The translations under genes and the position numbers were made by a program. Positions 33,476-43,962 of a stretch of DNA of 64,000 nt are shown here, piece by piece (the first letter of the stretch is position 1; each line of letters begins with the position of its first letter). Source of the stretch: Talpa occidentalis. Lineage: Eukaryota; Chordata; Mammalia; Eulipotyphla; Talpidae. A model generated the notes under the pieces. It had not been told where the DNA came from, made no database searches, and saw only the letters and a program-made list of their open reading frames with translations. The stretch is taken from NCBI RefSeq assembly GCF_014898055.3, contig NW_023604295.1:72814301-72878300 (forward strand), in the 5' to 3' direction.

Positions 33476-33763
33476 CAGATTATATTCTTAAATGATTTCC
33501 AAAATCTAGTAGATTCTAAATCCTTCCTTGTCATATTTTCCTTAACTCAATGTGCTAGAGATATAGTGAGTTATGAATATGTACATACATACATACAGAT
33601 TATTATTTTAATATATAATTATATAACCTATAAATACATTGATATATTTCCTTTTATAATATATCTATGTTTTTGTCATGTGAACTTGCTCTTGTGTTTG
33701 TGTATGTGTATGCATTTGTAATATGAAAAGTATAAGATGATTTATTCTTCTGAGCTCCTGGTC
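33476..33763. other. AT-rich sequence, no gene seen
   Basis: Contains a (CATA)n-like run near 33582-33597 and TA-rich DNA. Nothing else. Confidence 0.5.
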
Positions 33764-33778
33764 AATACTTCTGCTCAG

Positions 33779-34104
33779 GGCCTCCCCGGTGGCGCAGCGG
33801 TTGAGCGCTGGGTTGCGAAGCTGCCCGCGGCCTCTGCGGCGCCAGTTCGATCCCCGGCTGCTCCCCGGACACCAGAGGAGGGTCCCACATGTCGCGCAGA
33901 CCTCTCCTGCCGCCCGCTGCTCCCCTCAGCAGTGTACTTCGGTCCTTCTGGCTGCTCTGCTCCCCGCTCTGGCTCTGGTGAATTCTCTCACCCTCCCACG
34001 CTTCTGACTGTACCCAGTGCATGTAAAAACAAAAAAACAAACAAACAAATAAAATAAATAAATAAATAAAACATGCCTCTATAAAAAAAAAAAATTAAAA
34101 AAAA
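33779..34104 (+). mobile_element. 64k-SINE, youngest type, 3'-extended, perfect 15-bp TSD
   Basis: Near-consensus: CTCCCCGGTGGCGCAGCGG, CAGTTCGATCCCCGG, CTCCCCGGACACC, and GTACCCAGTGCATGTA in place of GCTTGTA. The tail continues with CAAA repeats, TAAA repeats, then ACATGCCTCTAT (34071-34082) and a second A tract. AATACTTCTGCTCAG is perfectly duplicated at 33764-33778 and 34105-34119, so the extended tail was part of the inserted copy. Frames of 72-106 codons over it are read-throughs. Confidence 0.97.
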
Positions 34105-34119
34105 AATACTTCTGCTCAG

Positions 34120-34434
34120 AACACTGCTTCTTGTCCAAGTCCTTAAATTCCACCAAAAACTTATGGAAGATTCTCTATTGCCTTGCTTTTGCCATCTCGA
34201 TCTTCTCTTTTCATTTGCCTCTTAGTTTTACATATATTCAGGGTCTTCTAGGGCCCTAACATATTCATAGTTTCTCTAGGTTAATCATCCTCCTCTTCAC
34301 ATATCATGAAGAATCTTAGATTGCCTCAGGGTTGTGTAGTATAATGTAGGCTTACACATTAAAGTGTAAATTAAAGGTCCCTACCCATAGCACTTGTATT
34401 AATACATTAAATAATATTGCCTGAAGCAATCATT
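34120..34434. other. Single-copy sequence, no gene seen
   Basis: No supportable feature. Confidence 0.5.
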
Positions 34435-34640
34435 TTTTTAAAGGTAACATCATTTTACAACACTGTGTATGCTTTTAGGGCTATAAGTTCACACCTCTTC
34501 AAATGCATGTTACCATAACACATCCACAACCAAAATCCCAACAATTCTTCACCATGTCAATTACACCCCCTCTACCCGTTGCTCTGCACCCCATTCTCCT
34601 AGGTAGCCTCAGTTCTGCAGTCAGAGTCTAAGAAATTGAT
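34435..34640 (-). mobile_element. LINE-1 3' UTR fragment
   Basis: TTTTTTAAAGGTAACATCATTTTACAACACTG, CATAACACATCCACAACC and CACCCCCTCTACCCGTTGC fit the complement of an L1 3' UTR. Old and short. Confidence 0.55.
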
Positions 34641-35247
34641 TTGGTTTGGTTTGGTTTTGTCTGCTGAAGGCCACATTCCTAACTTAAATGTGTTTATTTA
34701 GAAATCCATGAGATTTCAATTTAACTTTGCAAAATAAGAAAAGAAGTCACATTTACTAGGAAAGTAAAATTAATTTGAAGATTTTTAAATCTGATTACAG
34801 ACTAATTGCAGTTTATTTTTCTTTGCATGTTTTCTATTTTATCCAGCCATGAATTGAGTTAGTACCAACATGCTATTGTGGCCCCCCAAATTTCTTTTAT
34901 CTAGATCCTATCCATCATCTTAAACACACTATGACCTTTATGTTGGCTGATTTCCTGGCCTCATGTATTCCTTACTTATTGCAGTTAATTACTTATTATT
35001 TTATTTGATGATTATCTCTGCTAACCCCATTACATATTGCTACTACTGACAAGCTGTGATTAAAAAAGCACACGTCTTTCTTCAAGATCAATACTAGAAT
35101 GGGATCCATTTGGTCAAATATCTAGTCTGGTTATATCAGTGTTGTTGCAAACTGACAATACCTCATGTTATTGAGATTTAAATTTGAATGAATTCTGCCA
35201 TTTGTTTTATACTGGCTCATTTGAGTAGGTCATAATTTCCTATAACA
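34641..35247. other. Single-copy sequence, no gene seen
   Basis: Short (TTTGG)n run near 34640-34655. Nothing else supportable. Confidence 0.5.
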
Positions 35248-35263
35248 GTTCTGTTAAGATTTT

Positions 35264-35527
35264 TTTTTTAAGATTTATTTATTTATTTATTTATACAAGC
35301 ACTGGGTACAGTCAGAAGCATGGGAGGTTGAGAGAATTCACCAGAGCCAGAGTGGGGAACAGAACAGGCAGAGTGACGAAATACACTGCTGAGGGGAGCA
35401 GCGCGCGGGGCAGGAGGTCTGTGCGCCATGTGGGAACATCACCTGTGGTCAGGGATTGAACCGGCACTGTAGAGGCTGTGGGCAGCTTCACAGCCCAGCG
35501 CTTAACCTGCACCACTGGGGAGGCCTG
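35264..35527 (-). mobile_element. 64k-SINE, perfect 16-bp TSD
   Basis: T tract, ATACAAGCACTGGGTACAGTC, ACTGCTGAGGGGAGCAGCGC, GGGATTGAACCGG and CACTGGGGAGGCC. GTTCTGTTAAGATTTT is exactly duplicated at 35248-35263 and 35528-35543. It lacks the CACCGG block yet has the young 3' end, an intermediate form. Confidence 0.96.
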
Positions 35528-35543
35528 GTTCTGTTAAGATTTT

Positions 35544-35700
35544 CATTGCTTCTAAAATATAACAAATAAGACACAAGATAAAATGTTTTCCTTAAGAATC
35601 ACAGCAGTGCTTTTTCCTAATATTTTTGTTACTTACAATTAGTGTGCATTTCATATATACTCTCATTTTTATTAATTTAAATGAAGCACTAATTATATTT
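35544..35700. other. Single-copy sequence
   Basis: Short AT-rich spacer between a SINE and the young L1. Confidence 0.5.
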
Positions 35701-35701
35701 C

Positions 35702-36962
35702 TTTTTTTTTTTTTAAATATTAAATTTTATTTTTATATTCCCCCATACAATTGCAAACGCCCCATTCTGACCCCAATCCTTCCCCTCCCGCCCCACACCC
35801 CCCAAAAAGTGTCTCTGGTTCATAGTTTTTTGTTGATTTTGATTTTCACTTTCTTATATTCATTTTCCTGGTCCCTTATTTAAGTTTTCTAGATTCCTGC
35901 TATGAGTGAGACCATCCGGTATTTTTCTTTTTCTTTTTGGCTTATTTCGCTGAGCATGATCCCTTCCAGTGCCATCCATGTTGCTGCAAATTGCATGTGT
36001 TTATCTTTTTTGAATGCTGAGTAATATTCCATGGTATATATGTACCACATCTTCTTGATCCAGTCATCTATTTTTGGGCATTTGGGTTGTTTCCAAAGCT
36101 TAGCTATTGTAAACAGTGCTGCTATAAACATAGGAGTGCAGGTGCTCTTTGGAATTGATGTTTCTGTGTCCTTTGGGTAAATACCTAGGAGTGGAATTGC
36201 TGGATCATATGGAAGCTCTATGTTTAGTAGGTCCAGAAATCTCCACACAGCTCTCCATAGTGGTTGGACCAGTTTGCACTCCCACCAACAGTGCACAAGA
36301 GTTCCTTTTTCTCCACATCCTCGCCAACATTTGTTGTTGCTAGTTTTTTTAATATGTGCCATTCTCACTGGTGTGAGATGGTATCTCATGGTAGTTTTGA
36401 TTTGCATTTCCCTGATTACAAGTGATGTTGAACATTTTTTCATATGTCTGTTGGCCATTTGCATTTCCTCTTCAGAGAAGTTTCTTTTTAGCTCTTCTGC
36501 CCATTTTTTGACTGGATTATTTTCTTTGTTGTTGCTGAGTCTCATCAGCTCTTTGCAGATTTTTGTGATCAGTCCTTTATCATTAGTGTTGGGTGCAAAA
36601 ATGTTCTCCCAGTTGGTGGGGTTTCTCTTTGTTTTTGTTATTGTCTCTTTTGCTGTGCAGAAGCTCTTTAATTTGATGTAGTCCCAGCTGTTTATCTTTG
36701 CCTTCACTATCACTGCTTTGGGTGATGTGTCTGTAAAGATGTCTTTGATGTGCAAATCCCGTAGTGTTTCGCCTATATTTCCTTCTATGTATTTTATGGT
36801 TTCAGGTCTTATGTCTAGTTCTTTAATCCATTTTGAGTTGATTTTTGTGTATGGTGTGAGGTAGTGGTCAAGCTTCATTCTTTTGCATGTAGCGACCCAG
36901 TTTTCCCAGCACCATTTATTGAACAAACTTTCTTTGCTCCAATGCATAGTCTTTGCCCCTCT
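35702..36962 (-). mobile_element. Young LINE-1, 5'-truncated, with poly(A)
   Basis: A 3' UTR of about 170 bp (35888 down to about 35715) with a C-rich tract on the plus strand (CCCCTCCCGCCCCACACCCCCC), poly(A) at 35714-35702, and the ORF2 C-terminal frame. 5' truncation at about 36962, within GACAAAGGAGCAAAG. No stop codons in 352 codons, so this is the least decayed L1 here and represents the machinery that mobilises the SINEs. Confidence 0.95.
35889..36947 (-). pseudogene. LINE-1 ORF2 protein, C-terminal 352 residues, frame open
   Basis: This is the far C-terminal part of the L1 ORF2 protein, the endonuclease/reverse transcriptase that carries out target-primed reverse transcription in the nucleus. 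The endonuclease and reverse transcriptase domains are absent because the element is 5'-truncated; a full ORF2p is about 1,275 residues. What remains starts in [14 protein letters not shown] and ends SLIAGI-stop. The C-terminal cysteine-rich motif is complete in CX3CX7HX4C form: C207, C211, H219, C224 of this frame. The methionine at 36947 is internal, not a true start. It has no promoter of its own and is a dead copy. The open frame indicates recent insertion rather than function. Confidence 0.95.
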
Positions 36963-37600
36963 TTCTTTTCTATGATTACAATATTATTTTTTCTATTTTT
37001 TTTCAACTTTCTGTTGTAGTCATTTAAAGATCTTACTAACTGATTATGATATTTCCCCTGGGTCAAGTTAATTATGTATTTAATTTATGTGTATGTATAT
37101 ATGTGTGCGTATATATATATATATATATATATACTAAAATAATTTTAGTTAGTGTTATGTTTCATTATTTGTCGGAGGTATATTTGATCCACAGTCAAGA
37201 TTTAATGTCTTAGGCTTGGAAGAGTCTTCATGTCTACCCAATCTCTTTCTACATTCTTCTAATGTCAATTTGTGTCTCTGTTTGCAATGTAGAAATACAT
37301 GTAGGTTGATTTGTATGCAGGTAGATAGGTATGCTTTGTTTATGTAAATACCTGAAGGTCAAAAATGGGTTTAAATTTTATAGGGAAAGAAATGAAAGAG
37401 ATGAGGACAATCAAAGAAAAACATCATCTTAATTCTACTGTACTCAATGGCAAAAAGCTGTTTTCATGAGATTTTGTGAAATTGAAAGTAAGATCAATAT
37501 TGCTATTATTTATTATCAGTTATTTCAGGTAACTGATGTCCTATACAAATTAAAATTTTGATGCCTTCACTTCCCCCACGTTTTTGGAGATAAGTTCTTT
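36963..37600. other. Single-copy sequence with a (TA)n run
   Basis: (TA)n at about 37110-37133. No gene seen. Confidence 0.5.
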
Positions 37601-38218
37601 ATGGTATAGTTATGGTTAGTGAAGTCCTAAAGATGGGACCCTGAAATTATAAGATTATTGCCCTTATAAGAAGATACATCAAAATGTTTCTCTCTCTCTC
37701 CTTTCTGTCCTCCCACCCCTTTCCCTCCTTCCCTCCATCATGCAAGGGCACAGAAGGAAAATGTCTTTATGTCTACAAGTTGAGAAGGCTCTCTCCAAGA
37801 ACAGGTAAACCAGCACCTAGATCTTTTTTTTAAAAAGATTTATTTATTTATTTATTATTTATACAAGCACTGGGTATGGTCAGAAGTGCGGGAGGGTGAG
37901 AGAATTCACCAGAGCCAGAGCGGGGAACAGAGCAGGCAGAAAGACCAAAATACACTGCTGAGGGGAGCAGCGGGTGGCAGGAGAGGTCTGCGCGCCATGT
38001 GGGACCCTCCTCCGGTGGCCGGGGAGTAGCCGGGGATCGAACTGGTGCTGCAGAGGCTGTGGGCAGCTTTGCAACCCAGCGCTCAACCGCTGCGCCACCG
38101 GGGAGGCCCCAGCACCTTAATCTTAACCAACCTCCAGTAATGTGAGAAATAGTGTTCTGTTGTTTAATCCACCTGTCTATGGGATTTTTCGTTAAAGCAG
38201 TTTAAGCTGACTAAGACA
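37601..38218 (+). mobile_element. ERVL-MaLR-type LTR remnant, split by a SINE
   Basis: GTGAAGTCCTAAAGATGGGACC, GCCCTTATAAGAAGATAC, a CT-rich stretch, then after the SINE CAGCACCTTAATCTTAACCAACCTCCAGTAATGTGAGAAATA, GTTGTTTAATCCACC and CTGACTAAGACAG. This is the order of the 3' half of a MaLR LTR in sense orientation. Confidence 0.6.
37826..38109 (-). mobile_element. 64k-SINE, young subfamily, inside an LTR
   Basis: Full-length complement ending CACCGGGGAGGCC. CAGCACCTAGATCTT (37811-37825) and CAGCACCTTAATCTT (38110-38124) match at 13 of 15. The LTR phrase continues across the insertion, so the order of events is LTR first, SINE later. Confidence 0.96.
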
Positions 38219-38240
38219 GTGACAAATTAAGAATGTCTTT

Positions 38241-38507
38241 TTTTTTTAAAGATTTATTTATTTATGCATACAGGATCTGGGGTACAGGCCAGATGCGAGG
38301 GAGGGTGAGATGATTCACCAGAGACAGAGTGGAAAGCAGAACAGGCAGACTGACTGAAGTACACTGCTGAGGGGAGCAGCAGGCAAGTCAGGATATGTCT
38401 GCTGCACCATGTGGGTAGCTCCCTGGCTGGGGATCGAACTCATGCTGCAGTGGCTGCAGGTAGCTTCCTAGGTTGTGTCTTAACCCCTTGCACTACCAGG
38501 TATGCTG
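38241..38507 (-). mobile_element. 64k-SINE, older subfamily with a 17-bp TSD
   Basis: Older-class 3' end (TTATGCATACAGGATCTGGGG) and GGATCGAACTCATGCTGCAG. AAATTAAGAATGTCTTT (38224-38240) and AAATTAAGAATGGCTTT (38508-38524) differ at one base. Confidence 0.95.
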
Positions 38508-38524
38508 AAATTAAGAATGGCTTT

Positions 38525-39689
38525 GAAAGAAGATACCCTGCATTTATTTCTGGAAACAATCATAGCTTGACTCTGAAGTACAGAGGACTGAAAGAGTGCA
38601 GTGACGTTTGACCCAGGGTGTTAACATATTGGGGTCAGAGAAGCAAGTGGCATAGACAGAGAGGAAATTTTCTTTTCATCTAGCATTCTTTCAGCAGAGG
38701 TTCTGGCTTCTTGAGGGTCAAAGACTTCTCCTTGGTCTATGCAAGTTGGACACTAAAGTGTTGATTTTCATGGCAAATGAGAGGCTGTTCTTCCAGGTGT
38801 GTCTTAAGGGTTACATGTTATCCTTGATACAGGCAGAGTTTTCTCCTTTACCTGCAACATTTCTGGCAACACCAAGCACAGTAGGGCTTGGGGAAACAGG
38901 GACACATCACTCAGATTCCACTCAGAGTTATTAGGCAGCATATCAGAAGACGTATGCATATGAGTCTTTAGAACAGGTGGGTCCTAGCTCTTGCTATATT
39001 AGAGTGTCCACAGCATCTTCACACACAAAACTTCGCCCAATTCACACACTTGAAACACAGGAAAATGTAGCATATATGCTGGAGGTGAGAGCATGATTCA
39101 TTTATCAAAGGTTTTCAAGGGGACACCAAGTTGCCTTTCCTTACTGATGTCTATTATCTATAATATCTTATAAGGTGTTAAAATCAGATGTATCATCCCC
39201 TTTTCTAAGCATGATGTAAGTATAGAAATGTGAAAATGGCCTTAAGAACTCACACTATTCTTTAAAAAAAAAGGCTTGGAAATTGCTTATTAAATCATCG
39301 TACCTAGTTTTTCTTTCCACTTTTTTTTTTCCCCATTAATATGGAGCAAATAAAAGATTTATTATTGGTATTTAATATTGTCTCCTTGCCATTGGTTTAC
39401 AATTTGTCTTTATTCTTCAGGAAGTTGATTCAAATCCAAATAAGCCATAGAAAATGACTCCATTACAACCCAGATATTAGAACCATTAAAATCTCATTAA
39501 TCAGTCAATTTGTTACAGTCTCATTCCACTTAGGTATTAAGAATGTTAATGCTCATAATAAAATCATTCAGACATTTATTTGTACCTGAAAGTTATTATC
39601 TTTAGGATGGCATTATTTTTTCTTCTTTGCTATAGAGAAGAAATAGGAACATTAAACTAGCAGTTACTTTATTTTATATTTTCAGTTTT
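38525..39689. other. Single-copy sequence, no gene seen
   Basis: 1.2 kb with no supportable repeat, RNA gene or coding frame. Confidence 0.5.
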
Positions 39690-40095
39690 TAATATACATA
39701 TAACCTCATTTTTCATTTTTGTATAATGTTTGATTTCTCCTCTCAGGGGTAGTCCCTGTAAAATTCCCACCACTAAGTCACTTGTGAACCATCACCATAG
39801 TCTCTTATACCTTTCCTGCCCATTTTAATCCCTCTTCCCACTCCTCCCCTGCTGAATGTCTCTGATTTATAGTTGCCTGCTAGATTTGTCTTTTTTTCCC
39901 TCTGATCCCTTACTTAGTTTCCCTATATTCATCCTATAAGTAAAACAATCCAATATTTTTCTTTTTCCTTCTGACTTATTTCACTGAGCATAATCCCTTC
40001 CAGCTCCATCCATGTTGCTGCAAATGGCATGAGTTTATCTTTTTTAATTGCTGAATAGTTTTCTATTGTGTGTATATATCACATCTTCTTAGCAC
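39690..40095 (-). mobile_element. Twin-primed LINE-1, 3' segment
   Basis: Complement of the L1 3' UTR and extreme ORF2 C-terminus: CTCAGGGGTAGTCCC, CTGACTTATTTCACTGAGCATAATCCC, CTCCATCCATGTTGCTGC and TTGCTGAATAGTTTTCTATTGTG (complement of the TMEYYSAF region). Its poly(A) side is at the left. It joins the oppositely oriented segment starting near 40.16 kb. Confidence 0.88.
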
Positions 40096-40139
40096 ATACT
40101 GTGTGTATATATCACATATACTGTGTGTATATATCACAT
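40067..40139. repeat. Triplicated 18-mer at an L1 inversion junction
   Basis: TGTGTGTATATATCACAT occurs at 40067-40084, 40100-40117 and 40122-40139. A flanking CATC(T/C)TCTTAGCA segment is also duplicated. Confidence 0.93.
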
Positions 40140-40164
40140 CCTCTTAGCATATATCACATCTTTT

Positions 40165-41670
40165 TTGGCATATAGGTTGCAGGATACAAAATCAACACAC
40201 ACAAAAAATTCAGTAGCCTTCCTCTATGCAAACCATCACATGAGGAAGAACTTTAAAAGCAAGAAAAAAAATCCCATTTATAACTGTACCAAAATAAAAA
40301 AACCAGGGAATAAACCTAACAAAGGAGGGGAAAGACTTCTACAAAGAAAATTATAAGACATTGATAAAAGAAATAGAAGAAGACACAAAGAAATGGAAAG
40401 ACATTCCCTGTTCATGGATTGGAAGAAATAACATTATCATAATGATCATCCTACCAAAAATAATTTACAGATTCAATGCAATTCCAATAAAAATCTCAAT
40501 GATATTTTTCAAATACATAGAACAAATATCAGTGAAATTCATATGGTATCACACACACACACACACACACACAGATGCACAAAAAAAACAACAAAACAAA
40601 ACAAAACAAAACAAAACCCTAAAATTGCCAAGCTTTCCTGACTAAAAAGAAGGAGCATGGAAGGATAACACTTCAAGTCTTCAAACTATACTACAAAATC
40701 ATAATAATTAATTCATCATAGTACTAGAACAAAATAGACACACAAACCAATGGAATCTAATTGAAAATCCAGACATAAAGCCACACATATATGGACAACT
40801 AATCTTTGACAAAGGAGCAAAGAATATGAAATGGAGCAAAGAAAGTTTGTTTAACAAATGGTGCTGGGAAAACTGGGCCACTACGTACAAAAGAATGAAA
40901 CTAGACTACTGTCTCATACCATGCACAAAAAACAAATCAAAATGGATAAAATACTTGAGCATAAGACCTGAAACCATAAATTATATAAGAAACTATAGGC
41001 AAAACACTCCATGGCATACATCTCGAGAGCTTCTTTAAAGACTCACCACCTGAAGTAAAGAAGTGAATGAAAAGATTAACAGCTGGGATTATACCAAACT
41101 GAAAAGCTTCTGTACAGCAAAAGAGACAATTACTAAAACAAAGACATCCAAATGATCTGGGGAAAATATTTGCACTCCATACAACTGATAAGGGACTGAT
41201 TTCAAAGACCTGCCAAGAGTTCACACACTCAAGAAAAACAAAGCAAACAAGTCCAGTCAAAAAAATAGAAGAGCTAAAAAGACACTTCTCCAAAGAGGGA
41301 ATGCAAATGACCAACAGGTATATGAAAAAATGTTCAACATCCCTTATAATCAGGGAAATGCAAATCAAAACCATACTGAGCTACCACTTCACACCAGTGA
41401 GAATGACACATATTAAAAAATCTGCCAACAACAACTGCTGGGGAGGATGTAGAGAAAAACAAACTCTCCTACACTGCTGGTGGGAATGTAAACTAATCCA
41501 GTCACCATGAAAAGCTGTGTGGAGGTTCCTCAAATTACTAAAATTAGAATTACCATATGACCCAGCAATTCCACTCCTAAGAATCAACTCAAGGGACACA
41601 AAAACATTATTTCAAAAGGAAACTGCACTCCTATGTTTATTGCAGCACTATGTACATTAGCTAAGAAGCT
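40165..41670 (+). mobile_element. Twin-primed LINE-1, inverted 5' segment (ORF2)
   Basis: Sense-strand ORF2 from about GYKINTQK (GGATACAAAATCAACACAC) to CTPMFIAAL (near 41616-41650). It covers the reverse-transcriptase tail, the [13 protein letters not shown] region and the C-rich region. Numerous frameshifts. A (CA)n run (40551-40573) and an AAAAC repeat (about 40590-40616) have grown inside it. Its 3'-most residues meet, in coding order, the 5'-most residues of the 39.7-40.1 kb segment, the expected geometry of a 5' inversion. Confidence 0.88.
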
Positions 41671-42231
41671 AGTAATTATTTTAAAGGGCAGTCCCATCCT
41701 AGAAACTCAGAGTGGTATAAAAAAACAGTTAAATTTAAAATAATTCTAAATATTGTCATCATTGTCACTCCTCTTTATCTCAAACAACTAGTATTTATAT
41801 TTCTCCCATATTAACATTTTTTATTTAAATGGTAGACTTCTCATTTTTATTAAATTTCTATGAGACACTAGTGAACATATATTTATAAAGATGAATAATC
41901 AGCATATCAAAAATAAATGTGCTGTGTGAAACTTTTATAGTTATCATATAAATTGGGCATTGTCTGAGACAGATTAACCAAGAAATACTTAAAAACATAT
42001 TGTAGACCAAATAATTATTCTATTGCAATTTTAAAACAATTATCACATATCATCATGGTCCTAACTAATATGGGTTTAATTAGTTTCTTGAAAATAAGAC
42101 TTATATCCATTTTTGGGTTACAATTGTCTTATTTGTGTTTTGAGCTATACTTTCTCCATACAGTGAACAAACACAGTAGGCAACAAACAAAACTTCTCAA
42201 TTGCTTGGGTAAATTCTACCACAGAAGTTTT
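41671..42231. other. Single-copy sequence, no gene seen
   Basis: AT-rich, with nothing supportable. Confidence 0.5.
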
Positions 42232-42260
42232 TTTGTTTTGTTTTGTTTTGTTTTGTTTTG

Positions 42261-42289
<29 letters not shown>
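42232..42289. repeat. (TTTTG)n pentanucleotide array
   Basis: About 11 near-perfect TTTTG units ending in a T run. It may have started as the poly(A) complement of a retroelement, but no element body is attached. Confidence 0.95.
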
Positions 42290-42291
<2 letters not shown>

Positions 42292-42539
42292 TACCTGCAT
42301 AGACTTGAAGCTCATGTTTCCATTGATTCTGGACACATTTAACTTACCATGGAATAATTTATGAAGATAGAATAGTTTTGTCTCAAACTGTGTCCTGGGA
42401 ATATTGGCATCCTGAAAAGAAAGTTAATGGGTATTATCTGACCACAAAAATATTAAAGTCATTTAGGTATTAACATTAAAAACCTCTGAGGCTTGCAATA
42501 AAAAGAATACCCTATGTAATTGCAGTTTTTATATTTTTT
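42290..42539. other. Single-copy sequence, no gene seen
   Basis: Nothing supportable. Confidence 0.5.
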
Positions 42540-42730
42540 TCAAGAAGTCAATTGACATACATGGTACAGAGAAGTCTATGCTATTTACTATTGTGAATAT
42601 TCTGCAACTACGATGCAATACTGCAACTGCAACCCCGGGTCTTAGTCTGGGCTGCTGATTTACTGGCGGCATGACTTTGAGCCAAATATGAAACTGTTGG
42701 GCCAATGTGATAACCACTACACTAAGGGAT
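42540..42730 (-). other. tRNA-Val-like 5' half in an old, unclassified retroelement
   Basis: On the minus strand, 42729 down to 42694 reads TCCCTTAGTGTAGTGGTTATCACATTGGCC..., matching the acceptor, D arm and start of the anticodon arm of a vertebrate tRNA-Val (usual GTAGTGTAGTGGTTATCAC). The 3' half does not fold as a tRNA. Downstream on that strand the sequence ends in a GAAAAAAATAT tract near 42533, as in a tRNA-derived SINE. Not an intact tRNA gene, and not the 64k-SINE. Confidence 0.5.
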
Positions 42731-42969
42731 CAGAGAATAATGGTCTGTGGTGTAGGACTGTCAGAGCTTTGATGGTGGGAGAGACTTAGATATAGAGACC
42801 ACACCGGAGAAGAAAAATCCTATGTTGTTAAAAATATTAACAAGGATGTAAAACAATAGTTCTTCATTAAAACAAATAAATATTAAAAAATTGTTAAGTC
42901 CACATGGATGCCTTGTTCATACATAATAGTGAACCAATAGTAACCAATGTGTCCTGACAATGTATTTGG

Positions 42970-43165
42970 CATTCCAGAGCCCAGAGTCCCAAGTCCAAAC
43001 CCCAATACTACCATTTATTTACTACCTATGACCTGCCTGCCTGATTGCTCTGTACCTCAGTTTTCTTATCTTTAAGAAGAGGGAAGGAATATTAACAATA
43101 TCTCCTTGAAATGAGAATGAATTTCACATACTTAAAACTTTACATGATACGTAAAAGATGTTCCA
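42970..43165 (+). mobile_element. MIR
   Basis: CCAAGTCCAAACCCCAATACTACCATTTATTTACTACCTATGACC, then CTCTGTACCTCAGTTTTCTTATCTTTAAGAAGAGGG and a decayed 3' end. Sense-orientation MIR layout, including the core region. Confidence 0.8.
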
Positions 43166-43848
43166 TATTTTTCAACGTTATTCGTTAGCTATAAAAAACT
43201 GAAATTACCCCCCAAATAGCTGTAGATATTGATAGTCCAATGACAAAATCCTCTTGAAACTTAAGCTATAAACTAAAGTTATCTCAAAACAATTTTATAA
43301 AAAAAAATATGAATGTGCTTGAAACCTCATTTCTCTTTTTCTGAAAAATGGGTCAATAGCATTTCCTATAAAAAGTAAAAAAATGTCAGAATTGAATATA
43401 ATAATTTGTTAACAATCAATAGTGTATCTGCTAAGATTGTAAAATCTTATCCTTATTACAAAAGTATATATTTTTTTTCAAATATTGAGCAAAATTATGG
43501 AATAGTTGAGTCTATTTCAGTTGGTAACTGACAACTGCTCTGGAGAAATGTTGTTGCTACCTACAGTGTGCTTTTCTTTAAGGGCAGATTTGGAAAAAAC
43601 AAAAACAAGAAAATGGCTACAAAAAGTTGATAACCAGGGGATAGTCATTATAAGAGTCAACCAGGAGACATGATACATGGCTGATAAGGTGACTGGGAGA
43701 CAGACATGTATGGCAATTAGTGTGCCATAAATCTAACAAAACCCGCTGATTTATTCCTTTTGACTATAGTCTCCAAACCATCTGCTCTTCAGGCTTTTGT
43801 GAAATGAATGTGATCAAGCAGTGAATGAGTAAGGCTGGATTTCAAGTT
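43166..43848. other. Single-copy sequence, no gene seen
   Basis: AT-rich, with nothing supportable. Confidence 0.5.
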
Positions 43849-43864
43849 TAGAAAGATGGGTTAG

Positions 43865-43946
43865 CTGGTGAATTCTTTCACCCTCCCGTGCTACTGACTG
43901 TACCCAGTGCTTGTATAAATAAAACAAATAAATCTAAAAAAAAAAA
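43865..43946 (+). mobile_element. Tail-only 64k-SINE with a 16-bp TSD
   Basis: Only the last part of the SINE: CTGGTGAATTCTTTCACCC, CTGTACCCAGTGCTTGTATAAATAAAACAAATAAATC and poly(A). TAGAAAGATGGGTTAG (43849-43864) and TAGAAAGATGAGTTAG (43947-43962) differ at one base, so it inserted in this 5'-truncated form. Confidence 0.95.
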
Positions 43947-43962
43947 TAGAAAGATGAGTTAG

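Noticed and set aside
36149..36681. Plus-strand frames of 64 and 153 codons
   Set aside because: They are antisense to the open L1 ORF2 frame on the minus strand.
40937..41599. Minus-strand frames of 145 and 72 codons
   Set aside because: Antisense of the inverted L1 ORF2 segment.
42232..42289. (TTTTG)n considered as a SINE or L1 tail
   Set aside because: No element body or TSD is attached on either side, so it is listed only as a microsatellite.
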